The notes beneath the pieces are model-generated. The model had not been told where the DNA came from and did not search any database. It was given only the letters and a program-made list of their open reading frames with translations. From assembly GCA_037447655.1 (NCBI GenBank), contig JBBHKE010003166.1, positions 133,635 through 197,634 of the forward strand: a DNA stretch of 64,000 nt, read 5' to 3'. The translations under genes were made by a program, and so were the position numbers. Origin of the DNA: Zygnema cylindricum (lineage: Eukaryota > Streptophyta > Zygnematophyceae > Zygnematales > Zygnemataceae). Positions 54,636 to 63,395 of the stretch are shown here, piece by piece; the stretch's first letter is position 1, and each line of letters starts with the position of its first letter.

Positions 54636-56498
54636 ATGGAGGTCTCAGAGTTTCAGGTTATGGGCCCACCATCTAGGGTGCCTATGTTCGATGGAACAGA
54701 CTTCACTTATTGGGAGTTTACAATGGCGGGATTGCTTTTTGAGAAGCACTTATGGGGAATCGTTTCGGGACAAGTGAGATGTCCGCCACCTGGCTTTGGA
54801 GGAGCTTACTATGGAGATTCATCTGAGGCTGCCCAGAATATCATCCGGAGCTCAGATGCAACGGAAGGTGAAGGGAAGAATCTTTCCGTGGATGGGGAAA
54901 TAGGGGAGAAGGAAAAAGGGACACCTATGGTGAGGGGAGCTAGGCTCTCAGCTATGGTACCACATGTAGGGATTAAAACTGAGGAAAATGACAGAAAAAT
55001 ATGGGAATACAAAAACACTATAGCAAAACATCTCATACTTAGATATGTGTGTAAGTCGATAGCTATCACTCTTTTAAGTCTAACCAAGTCTTCAGAGATA
55101 TGGGAAGTACTAATTCAGATTTATAAGAGTGAGACTATTCAGAGGCAGCAATTAGTAAAACAGGAAATAGATGCCTATGTTTATAAAGGCGGTAGCATGA
55201 TAGAGTTTTGCAATGATATTGCTGCGTTATATGTTGAGCTAGCTAGTGCGGGATGTGTAGAATCTGAGGAGGGTAAGATTAATACACTACTTATGAAACT
55301 CCCAAGTGAGTACGAAAGCATTATTTATCGTATGCAGGCAAGGGATGGCTCCTCATGGACTTGGAGCTTTACCATGGGGATAATTCTTGTGAGGGAAAGC
55401 ACTTTGGAGCTTCGAAGGGGAAAGGACAGGGTCAATGCTTTTTCAGCTGGTGGTGATTGGCGGAAGTGTGATGAGAGGAACGGTGGTGACGAGCGGAAGC
55501 GTGATGAGAGGAAGAAAGACAAAGGTAAACCTTATCGGAACTTTGGTGGAAAAAGAGGGAGAAGAAAAGACACGGGATCTTTGAAAAAAGGGGTTTGCTT
55601 CTTTTGTAGGGAACCTGGTCATTATATGGAAGAATGCCCTTGTTTGGAAAAACTTAGAAGTTGGAATGTGGATGAGGAGGAAGAAGGGGAAGAGGAGAAA
55701 GAGGATGAAGAAAAATTGGAGCTTCTTCACATCGGTAGAATGGGGAAGAGAGAAAAGTACACAGAAATTGGACGAAGGCAACAGTGTGCTTTTGGAGGTA
55801 TAAGGGAAGTAAAGAGAGAGGAGATACTTGAAGAAGTTCAAAATATTGAGGATAGTTTCATAGATATTTTGGAAACAGAAAACTGGTCGGCAAGGGAGAC
55901 TTCAACGGATTCCGAGGAAAGGGGAGAATTAATTCTAGAGGGGGTTTTAAAGGATAGGGGAGAAGAGAAATGTTTATTGGGAATAGAAAGTAATAGTGGA
56001 AAGAATTCCATGGGAGAGAGTGAGGGAAGTTCAGAAAATGGGGTAACTATCATAGATAAAAATATGAGTACGAAAGATGTAGATCTTATAAGGAACTTAG
56101 TGGGGACTAGTGTTTGTTGGGAATATTTGGGGGTGGATGGATTTGACGTCACTACTTGGTGTGATGTCTCTTGTGAAGATGTGCCTGTAAAAGGGTTATC
56201 ATCCGAGTATGTGTTGAAGGTTGGGGATGGGGCTGGTTGTTTGAATTTCAAGAGGGAAAGTGGATTTAGTGTGGATGGAAAAGGGAAGAGGTGGATAAAA
56301 TCTTCGCTCGGATTTAAGAAAAATGGGATGTTAAATAAAATGTGTGATACAATTATCATTTCAGTTCATTTAATGCACTGTGTTAAAAACTTAAGTTTTA
56401 TGAAAGGAAAAGGAAAAAGGAAAAAGAAAAGGAAAAAGGGGAGCGGATGTTTGTTTACTTATTTGTGGAAGTTAAAAGGAAGAAAGACTAGAAAATAA
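54636..56498 (+). CDS. N4 Gag-type protein, intact, with pol remnant
   Basis: 620 residues, the only full-length element ORF in the window. The start codon is in the LTR; residues 7-12 (QVMGPP) are encoded by the primer-binding site. The gag core is at about residues 120-230 (IWEYKNTIAKHLILRYV...MKLPSEYESIIYRM), then a basic DERNGGDERKRDERKK stretch, a zinc knuckle CFFCREPGHYMEEC at 321-334 and a strongly acidic block. Residues from about 440 resemble the end of RT (GEEKCLLGIES for LGEAKYILGIQVE), and about 470-590 resemble RNase H (RNLVGTSVCW, FDVTTWCDV, GDGAGC, CDTIIIS) without its catalytic set. The Lys-rich tail ends at the TAA in the polypurine tract. Likely a capsid protein packaging its own RNA. 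Confidence 0.92.
   Translation: MEVSEFQVMGPPSRVPMFDGTDFTYWEFTMAGLLFEKHLWGIVSGQVRCPPPGFGGAYYGDSSEAAQNIIRSSDATEGEGKNLSVDGEIGEKEKGTPMVRGARLSAMVPHVGIKTEENDRKIWEYKNTIAKHLILRYVCKSIAITLLSLTKSSEIWEVLIQIYKSETIQRQQLVKQEIDAYVYKGGSMIEFCNDIAALYVELASAGCVESEEGKINTLLMKLPSEYESIIYRMQARDGSSWTWSFTMGIILVRESTLELRRGKDRVNAFSAGGDWRKCDERNGGDERKRDERKKDKGKPYRNFGGKRGRRKDTGSLKKGVCFFCREPGHYMEECPCLEKLRSWNVDEEEEGEEEKEDEEKLELLHIGRMGKREKYTEIGRRQQCAFGGIREVKREEILEEVQNIEDSFIDILETENWSARETSTDSEERGELILEGVLKDRGEEKCLLGIESNSGKNSMGESEGSSENGVTIIDKNMSTKDVDLIRNLVGTSVCWEYLGVDGFDVTTWCDVSCEDVPVKGLSSEYVLKVGDGAGCLNFKRESGFSVDGKGKRWIKSSLGFKKNGMLNKMCDTIIISVHLMHCVKNLSFMKGKGKRKKKRKKGSGCLFTYLWKLKGRKTRK
54656..54670 (+). other. N4 primer-binding site
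   Basis: GGTTATGGGCCCACC (16 nt with the next A) complements GGUGGGCCCAUAACC of the initiator tRNA-Met anticodon arm, as in half-tRNA priming by Drosophila copia and yeast Ty5. It is translated as V-M-G-P. Confidence 0.87.
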
Positions 56499-56504
56499 GG
56501 GGAG
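56491..56504 (+). other. N4 polypurine tract
   Basis: gaaaataaggggag directly before the 3' LTR; it contains the TAA stop of the gag-type ORF. Confidence 0.85.
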
Positions 56505-57697
56505 TGTTGGAATTCAAGTATTTTCTAGGTCTAGAGATTGCAAAATAAAAAGCAAAATAGTAGATATTGACAGCCTGCCTCTAACTCCTCCTCAAGTCCC
56601 CACACTTGTCGCAGTCACTGAAGACTGGAGAAGGAGTTAGCCATGGCTGCCTGTGCTGTCTAGAAGGAGACAGACAGTTGTTTTATAGGGGGTTTTTCTC
56701 TAAAAGGTAGTTTTGACAGGGCCAGGATTTGATCCTGGTACCTGCCACTTGTCTCAACCGCAACAGCCGGTAGTCTTAACCACATAGTCTAAATTACATT
56801 AGGTATTACGGGGTATGATGTTTATTTAAACAGTTACAATAATACTAATTCATTTAACTAGAACTATATGCATAGAGCATAGAAACAGTTATGTAAAGTA
56901 CGACGTACGGTACAACTACGAAATAAATACCGCGCAGTTTGTTTGACGCCGGAAAGAATACCGCGCAGGTATTTATGACGGCCACGATTGAAACCCAAAA
57001 TTGATCGGACGGCCGCGAAGGATGCCGAGATCGCGGCGTACGATTTTGGCGGTTTGCGATCACCGCCACATTGCGTGACACGTGGTAACACTACGTTGGA
57101 TTGCGGCAACTCCGGAGATTACGGGAACAAATCCGGATATGACACGTGTCGACTTTTTGGCCATGTCGTACAATGGCCGTACAGAGAGTACACCGGCACC
57201 TGTACTTTCTGTACGACACAGTAATTTGATTGGTGCCGTACTTCAGTAGATAGAGTTTTAGAGAGGGAATAGGACTTAGATAAATTTTGGATAGGCACTG
57301 CCTCTCCCAGAGAGCACCCTGTATAAATGGCAAACTTTGGGAAGCCATAACTATCAATTTACTTGACCATTTTCAGTGATTCTTTTTGCTGCGGACTCAG
57401 GGGAGTCCAGGCTACACAGGGGTGTAGTCGGTCAGAGTTTTTGTCTGCCAGGGTGGCTGTATTTCTAAGGGAAAGTCAAAGTGGGTGAATGTGTCCAAAT
57501 CTCATATTCTAACTTTGCATTCTGTGGTGGAACTGAGCACACAGAAAGTGTTATTTCACAGGGGTGAATCAATATTGGGGTTCTGACTGTCAAGGGGTCA
57601 GTCACTTGGGTTTATATTAACTTGGAGTCGGCACTATCTAGATTAGCTTCTTTTGGATCTGCATACTCTGAGGGCCAATGGAGGTCTCAGAGTTTCA
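56505..57697 (+). repeat. N4 3' LTR
   Basis: Same length and, as far as read, the same sequence as 53463-54655. Followed by the ctgaa duplication. Confidence 0.96.
56702..56790 (-). other. tRNA-like module antisense to N4 (3' LTR)
   Basis: Identical copy of 53660-53748; T-arm at 56722-56738. Confidence 0.75.
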
Positions 57698-59089
57698 CTG
57701 AACAAAAACCTCATCTCTACATCTGTATTAGATGATAAGGGTTATATTACTAGCACTAGGGAAGGAGTCTTTACTGCTAGTTTTGAGGAGGATGTCTATT
57801 TCATTGCTGAGAAAGGTAGCCATGGGATGTTTAGGCTTATTTTTAGTATTAAAAAAAGAAACTTCATTATGCTGGTGTTCATGATGTTATGATGTGGCAT
57901 AAGAGGCTTGGGCATGTGAATCTAGATAAGTTAAGAGAGATGAAAGAGATGTGAGTGCTGGAATGGATTCAGTTCAGTGAGAGTGATAATATAAGTGATT
58001 GTAGTGGATGTGCTCAAGGTAAAGAACAATGATTACCCTTTCCTAAAACAGCCACCTAAAAGGGGGAAAAAATTCTAGATCTAGTACACACAGATATTTG
58101 GGGATCGGCTAAAGTTCCCTGACCAAGGGGAAGAGATTTATGATGACTATCAATGATGATTGGTCTAGCTATTCCAGGGTGTATTTTTTTAAGTCAGAAG
58201 CTGAGGATTATCTTAGACAATATAAACCATGGAGCTAAAAACTCCATGATACTCTAATCAAGAGAGTTAGGAGTTACAATGGTGGAGAGTATACTTCTAA
58301 CCAGTTTGAGGATTTTCTGAGGGAAGATGGAGTCCAACACAAAAGACAGTTCCAGAAAAAAAGCCGTAACAAAATGGGGTAGCTGAAAGGTTAAATAAAA
58401 CACTAAGTGATAGTGCTAAATGTATGTTGTCAAAAAAAATGATAGGAAAAAGGTTTTGGGTAGAAGCAATGAACTATGCTAATTACCTCAAAAATAGAGT
58501 TCTTACTTCAGCAATAAAAGATCAAACACCTTATGAGAGATGGACAAACCGGAAACGAGACATATCTCATTTAAAGGTTTTTGGAAGTCAAGTATTTTTT
58601 CTACATACAGATCGGTCAAATCGGAAGCTAGATCCTAAAGGAAAACCGGGATACTTATTAGGATATGATGAGGATGTTAAAGGATATAGAGTTTATGATC
58701 TAAAAAATGAAGATATAATCTTAATAAAACATCTAGTAGTTATAGATGAAGGAAAGTTTGTGGATCCCTTCAAATATTCAAAGTCAGTAAAAATCAGATT
58801 TGAGTCAGAAAATTCCGATGACTTTGAGCTTTCCAACTATCAAGGTTTTAGAGAAGATGACATTCTTGCAGGTACAAATCAGACTGAAAAGGACTCGGCT
58901 GCGGAAACTCCAGTGACAACTCTACCCGAAGCGGAAGATGTGGTGGAAATTGATTCGGAATCAAAGCATACGGGAGAAGCCGAGAATGTTCGAAAAACCC
59001 ACGAGAACCATCTATTCCGGCCACAGATTTTTATGGGGGAAGGAGAAGTAGCAAAAGATTGCAAGAAAAAGAGGTTAATAACAAGGTAA
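57698..59089 (+). pseudogene. F4 integrase and linker
   Basis: Continues F4 after N4: NKNLISTSVLDDKG, then WHKRLGHVNLDKLREM, CSGCAQGKE, LVHTDIWGSAKVP and RSYNGGEYTSNQFEDFL, where the second catalytic Asp is changed to Tyr, in short frames. 58424-59089 is a 221-codon open block: KRFWVEAMNYANYLKNRVLTS, TPYERWTNRKRDISHLKVFGSQVFFL, LLGYDEDVKGYRVYD and the linker to ENHLFRPQIF. Confidence 0.88.
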
Positions 59090-59930
59090 CAAAACTATCT
59101 CATCAAGATGAACCTCAGACTTATAGAGAGGCGATGACTTATCTTAGAAAAAACCGGTGGAAGACAGCCATCAATGAGGAGATGGCCTCAACTATGGGAG
59201 CCAATTATAAGAAGGTGGTGGATTGTCCACAAAACTGAAAACCAATCGGTTATAAGTGGGTTATCAAATTAAAACTGAACCCAGATAACGCAATTGAGCG
59301 CTACAAGGCTCGATTATTGGCAAAGGGATTACCTAAAAGGAGGGAATTGACTATGAGGAAACCTTTGCCCCAGTTGTCAAGTTTCCCTCCGTCCGCATAC
59401 TTCTCAGTCAAGCAGCAGCGGAAGACATGGAGGAGCACCACATGGACATCAAGACAGCCTATTTGCATGGAGAATTAGAAGAGGATATCTTCATGCATCA
59501 ACCCAAAGGGGCTGTGGAGGAAAGAGAGGAGAGTAAGGTATACCGGTTGATTAAATCTCTTTATGGTTTGAAACAGGCGCCTCGACAGTGAAATAAGAGG
59601 CTTGATGAGTTTCTTACCGGTCTAGGATATATCCAAATCAGCTCAGGTCACTCAAGCTATGTTTTTGAAGATGAGGAAGGTTTTGTATTTATTGCATTTT
59701 ATGTTGATGATGTGCTTGTTTCAAGTAAATCAATGGAAAAAATTAATAAACTGAAAACCGATTTTAAGAGGAGATTTGAAATGAAGGATATGGTGGAAGC
59801 AAAATGCATTTTGGGAATTCAAGTAGAAAGAGATCGAAAAAGAAAGATTATAAGATTGACTCAAAAGGAAGAAATAGGGAACATGCTTGAAAATTTTCAG
59901 ATGGATTAAGCTAATAGTTGTACAACTCCA
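59090..59930 (+). pseudogene. F4 reverse transcriptase
   Basis: Copia RT with KPIGYKWVIKLKLNPDNAIERYKARL, EEHHMDIKTAYLHGELEEDI and KSLYGLKQAPRQ-stop-NKRLDEFLTGLGY. The active site YVDD is intact at 59700-59711, and FEMKDMVEAKCILGIQVERD follows. Stops include TGA in place of Trp at QWN. One frameshift near 59330. Confidence 0.88.
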
Positions 59931-60708
59931 ATGGAGTTAAATAAAAGAAGTGAGGGGAGTGAGGAAGAAGGAGTCATAGTCTTAGACGAGGAATTATCTC
60001 TTGAAGAACAAAAGTTCATGCAGACTATTCCGTACAGGCAAGTAGTGGGAAGTCTAATCTATTTTATTAATTATACCTGGTCGGATTTAGCTGCAGCTGT
60101 AGGAGTACTGAGTGTAAGTCTAAATGCTCCCACTAAGAGGGATTGGGACGCATCTAAGAGAGTCCTTAGATATTTGATAGGAACTAGGGATCTATGGTTG
60201 CATTTGGGTGGGGAGAATACTGACATCACTACTTGGAGTGATGCTGGTTATGGTGATGCTCCGATGAGGAGATGCACTTCTGGATATGTATTATATGTGG
60301 GTGATGGGGCTTGCTGTTGGAGTAGCAAACAGCAAAAGGTTATTGCTCAGTCCACCATGGAGGCTGAGTATATGGCCTCTTGCTCTGCTGTAAAAGAATT
60401 GATGTGGGTCAAGTCTTTGCTTGGTGAGCTTGGTCACCTTAAGAGTGGTGTGCAAAAAATATTTTGAGATAATCAGGCAGCAATCGCTATTTCTGCCAAT
60501 CCTAAACATCATTTTAAAGCCAAACACATGGACATTAGACTCATCTTTGTTAAAGAGAAAGTAGAAGACAAAATGATCAGTTTAGAGTACCGACCAGATA
60601 GTGAGATGGTAGCAGATATGATGACCAAAATTGTGCCTTCCCCTAAGCTAGTTTTCTGCAGGGAGAAGTGGTGTCTGAAATTAAAAACTGACTAGAAAAT
60701 AAGGGCAG
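59931..60708 (+). pseudogene. F4 RNase H
   Basis: Open for 178 codons from 59931: IPYRQVVGSLIYFINYTWSDLAAAVGVLS, TDITTWSDAGYGDAPMRRCTSGYVLYVGDGACCW and QSTMEAEYMASCSAVKELMWVKSLL. It stops at IF-stop-DNQAAIAISANPKHHFKAKHMDIRL and continues to ADMMTKIVPSPKL. The polypurine tract agaaaataagggcag ends at 60708. It provides the template for recognising the pol remnant in N proteins. Confidence 0.92.
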
Positions 60709-61757
60709 TGTAGAAATTGATGGTCTGCTTTTAAGTATTTTCTAGGTCTAAATAGAAATATAGAAAGTAGGCGAGGCAGTCTATCTCTAACTTCTCTCTC
60801 TAACTCTCAAACTTGTCGCAGTAACTGAGAAATTGAAGAGGAAGCTAGAGCCATGGCTACCTAGGCTATCTAGAGGTTTACGGGAAATATATTAGTTTAT
60901 TTACTAAAAGGATATATGTTGCACCCAAAATTTGATCGTGGTACCTGCCGAACTCAAAACAGCTGGTAGCCGGTATCTCTATCCGTTAAGTCTAGAACTA
61001 GTGTTACGTACTATGTGGTTTGATAACTATTTAAATATTTCCACGTAGGATAATTCATTTAACTAAAACTTTTTTACGAGAAACTTGATCCAGTAATGTA
61101 AAAGTACGGATTACGGTATGTCTAAGAAACGAGTACCGCGCATTTGCTTTTTTAACAAAACAAATACCGCACAAGTATTTATAACGGCTCCGATTGAAAT
61201 CTTCATTCAATCAGTTGGCCGAGAAAAAAGCCGAGATTGTGGAAGAGATTCTTGGCGGTATATGGTTATCGCCACATCGGATGACACGTGGCAAAATTAT
61301 GTTGGATCGCGGTATCTCCGAGGATTACGGCACCGAATCCAGACATGACATGTGTCAACTTTTAGGCCATGTCGTACAATGTCTGTACAAAGAGTACACT
61401 GGCAGTTGTAATTTTGTGTACGCAAATGCAATATGATTGGTTCCGTACATCAGTAGATAGAGTCTGTGAGAGAGATACGACTTAAAAAAATTAGTGGATA
61501 GGACCCTCTATCCTTGAGAGCTTTGGTACAAAAGGTCAACTTTGACCCTCCATAACTTACTGCTCAGGGGAGTAAATTTAAAGATTCTTTTAGCTATCCA
61601 CTCAGGGGAGTCTTGCCTTCACAAGAGTGAAGGTAGTAAGAGTTTTTGTCTGCCAAAGTGGTTGTTGTTCTTGCTGAAATACAAAAGGGTCACGGCTATC
61701 CTAGATGCTTCTTTGAAGCTGTCTATTCTGAGGACCTATAGAGGTCTCAGAGTTTCA
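60709..61757 (+). repeat. F4 3' LTR
   Basis: LTR of 1049 bp, direct repeat of 51079-52126, followed by aaaca. Confidence 0.92.
60906..61000 (-). other. tRNA-like module antisense to F4 (3' LTR)
   Basis: Minus strand: acttaacggatagagataccggctacc, B box CGATCAAATTT (60928-60938, decayed), TTTT at 60906-60909. Confidence 0.6.
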
Positions 61758-61762
61758 AAACA

Positions 61763-62381
61763 TAGCGGCTGCAGTTGGAGTACTCAGTAGGAGTCTTAAT
61801 GATCTTAGCAAGATAGACTGGGAGGCAGCCAAGAGAATCATGAAATCTGGTGGGAACTAGAGAGTTATGGTTGCATTAGGGAGGGGATCTCACTAACATC
61901 ACTACTTGGAGTGATGCCAGTTATGGGAACGCACCGATGAGAAGATGCACTTCTGGGTATGTGTTGTATGTGGGGGAAGGTGCTTCCTCTTGGAGCAGTA
62001 AGCAACAAAAGGTGGTTTCTCAGTCTACTTTGAAGGCTGAGTACATGGCCTCTTGTTCTGCTGTGAAAGAGGTGATATGCGTGAAGTCCTTGTTGCAAGA
62101 ACTTGGGTATATGAAGAAGGGGATGCATGAAGTGTTTTTTGATAATTAAGCTGCCACTACAATCGTAGCTAATCCAAAACATTATTTCAAAGCTAAGCAT
62201 ATGGACATAAGGTTGAGTTTTGTGATTGAAATAGTTGAGAATAAGATTCTAAATCTTGTTTATAAATCAGATGAGGAAATGGTGGCTGATATAATGACAA
62301 TACCAGTGCCTTCTCCCAAGTTAAGATATTATAGAGAAAAGTGTGGACTGAAGTTATAGTTAGACTAGAAAACAACAAAAG
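61763..62381 (+). pseudogene. F3 RNase H, second fragment
   Basis: IAAAVGVLSRSLNDLSKIDWEAAKRIMKS resumes the F3 frame after F4. Block 61937-62149 gives MRRCTSGYVLYVGEGASSWSSKQQKVVSQSTLKAEYMASCSAVKEVICVKSLL, with the family Glu in EAEYMA kept as AEYMA. Then FDN-stop-AATTIVANPKHYFKAKHMDIRLSF and ADIMTIPVPSPKL follow. It ends before the F3 3' LTR. Confidence 0.9.
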
Positions 62382-63395
62382 TGTTGAAATTATTAGATTT
62401 GTATAGTATTTCCTAGGTCTAAATAGTTCGGTACAAATAGGAAAAGAAAAAGGCGGACATCCTGGCTCCACCTCCTCTCTCTCTACCCACCATACTTGTA
62501 AAGTCACAGACGGATATAGAGGGTGGTTGAGCCATAGCTGTCCTAGCTCTGCACGCAGGACTAAAGAGTGACTTATGTCACTCTCAACAAAAGGTTATGT
62601 CCGGCAGGACTCGAACCTCTCACCGGCAGAGCGCGGCGTAGCCGTTAGCTCTTACCAGTCTATCGTAGAAGTCCGTTAGGAATCGTTAAGTTTGATAATT
62701 ATTTAAATAGTGTTAATACCATGAATTTGATAAATGGAATGACGAACGAAAGAACTTAGAACCAAGTGTTATATAGTGCAAACATTATCTAGCACAAAAC
62801 AAATGAATCGGACATTTGTTTCAACTACCGACATTTAATCTCGGATCTAATCCGATAGCGTATATCACTGCCGAGATCGCAAAAGGGTCACTTTGGCGTT
62901 TATGGACATGGCATGACGTGATGCCACGCGGAGGGATGACATTTGGTCGCAGGAATTTCGAGGAACATAAAGACGAGCTAAAAGTGGACACGAGTCCACT
63001 CAATGGCCTTGCCATACACATGTCGTACAGAAAGTACATCGGCCGTAGTACCTTTTTGTACCATACATTCATTCGGTTGGTTCGTACGTCAGGAGATAGG
63101 GGTTGTGAGAGGGGTTTAGGAATTAGATATTTTGGTAGGTAGTAGTGACCTCTCTCCCTTTGATAGTTTGTATAAACTTGGTATCTTTGCCACCTTATAA
63201 TTTTTAATCGGCTAGTTGGCCGTTTTCAATGATTCATTTTGCTACGGACTTAGGGAAGTTTAGGCTACACATGGGTGCAGTCAAAGTGTCAATTCGCATT
63301 CTTGGGCAATAGTGGTTGTGGTTTGAATTGGGTTAGTTAAAAACTATCTAGAGGATTCCACAATTATACAGTCCAATAGAGGACACGCAATTGCA
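62382..63395 (+). repeat. F3 3' LTR
   Basis: LTR of 1014 bp, TGTTGAAATTATTAG to caattgca, direct repeat of 41747-42758, followed by ctatc. Confidence 0.92.
62589..62665 (-). other. tRNA-like module antisense to F3 (3' LTR)
   Basis: Minus strand: A-box-like gactggtaagagctaacgg (from about 62660), perfect B box GGTTCGAGTCC (62607-62617), TTTT at 62589-62592, then a gttgagag hairpin arm. Confidence 0.72.

Larger units (their letters stand above)
53463..54655 (+). repeat. N4 5' LTR
   Basis: LTR of 1193 bp, TGTTGGAATTC to gagtttca. U3 carries the tRNA-like module, two CACGTG boxes, a GTAC cluster and a TATA box; U5 carries the Gag start codon. Confidence 0.96.
53463..57697 (+). mobile_element. 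N4, young gag-only LTR element
   Basis: Plus-strand element of 4235 bp with 1193-bp LTRs (53463-54655, 56505-57697) in which I saw no differences, and an exact TSD ctgaa (53458-53462 and 57698-57702). Primer-binding site 54656-54670; polypurine tract 56491-56504. The sole gene is the open 620-codon gag-type ORF. It lacks protease, integrase and RT, so it must use them in trans. It is the most recent insertion visible here. Confidence 0.96.
51079..61757 (+). mobile_element. F4, copia element containing N4
   Basis: Plus-strand F element, about 6.44 kb net of N4. LTRs are 51079-52126 (1048 bp) and 60709-61757 (1049 bp). The flanks are gaaca (51074-51078) and aaaca (61758-61762), one mismatch. 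The primer-binding site is 52127-52141. Its LTR ends in gaggtctcagagtttca, the same U5 end as N4, so an F4-like element is the likely autonomous partner of the N family. Inserted in F3 RNase H. Confidence 0.92.
41747..63395 (+). mobile_element. F3, copia element containing N3, S2 and F4
   Basis: Plus-strand F element, about 6.3 kb net inside a 21.6-kb span. LTRs are 41747-42758 (1012 bp) and 62382-63395 (1014 bp), with TSD ctatc at 41742-41746 and 63396-63400. Three insertions occupy gag (N3), integrase (S2) and RNase H (F4). Removing each rejoins a copia frame. All coding parts are degenerate. Confidence 0.93.

Noticed and set aside
53463-57697. Segmental duplication of 1.2 kb (53463-54655 and 56505-57697).
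   Set aside because: TG/CA ends, a 5-bp target duplication, primer-binding site and polypurine tract show these are LTRs of one insertion.
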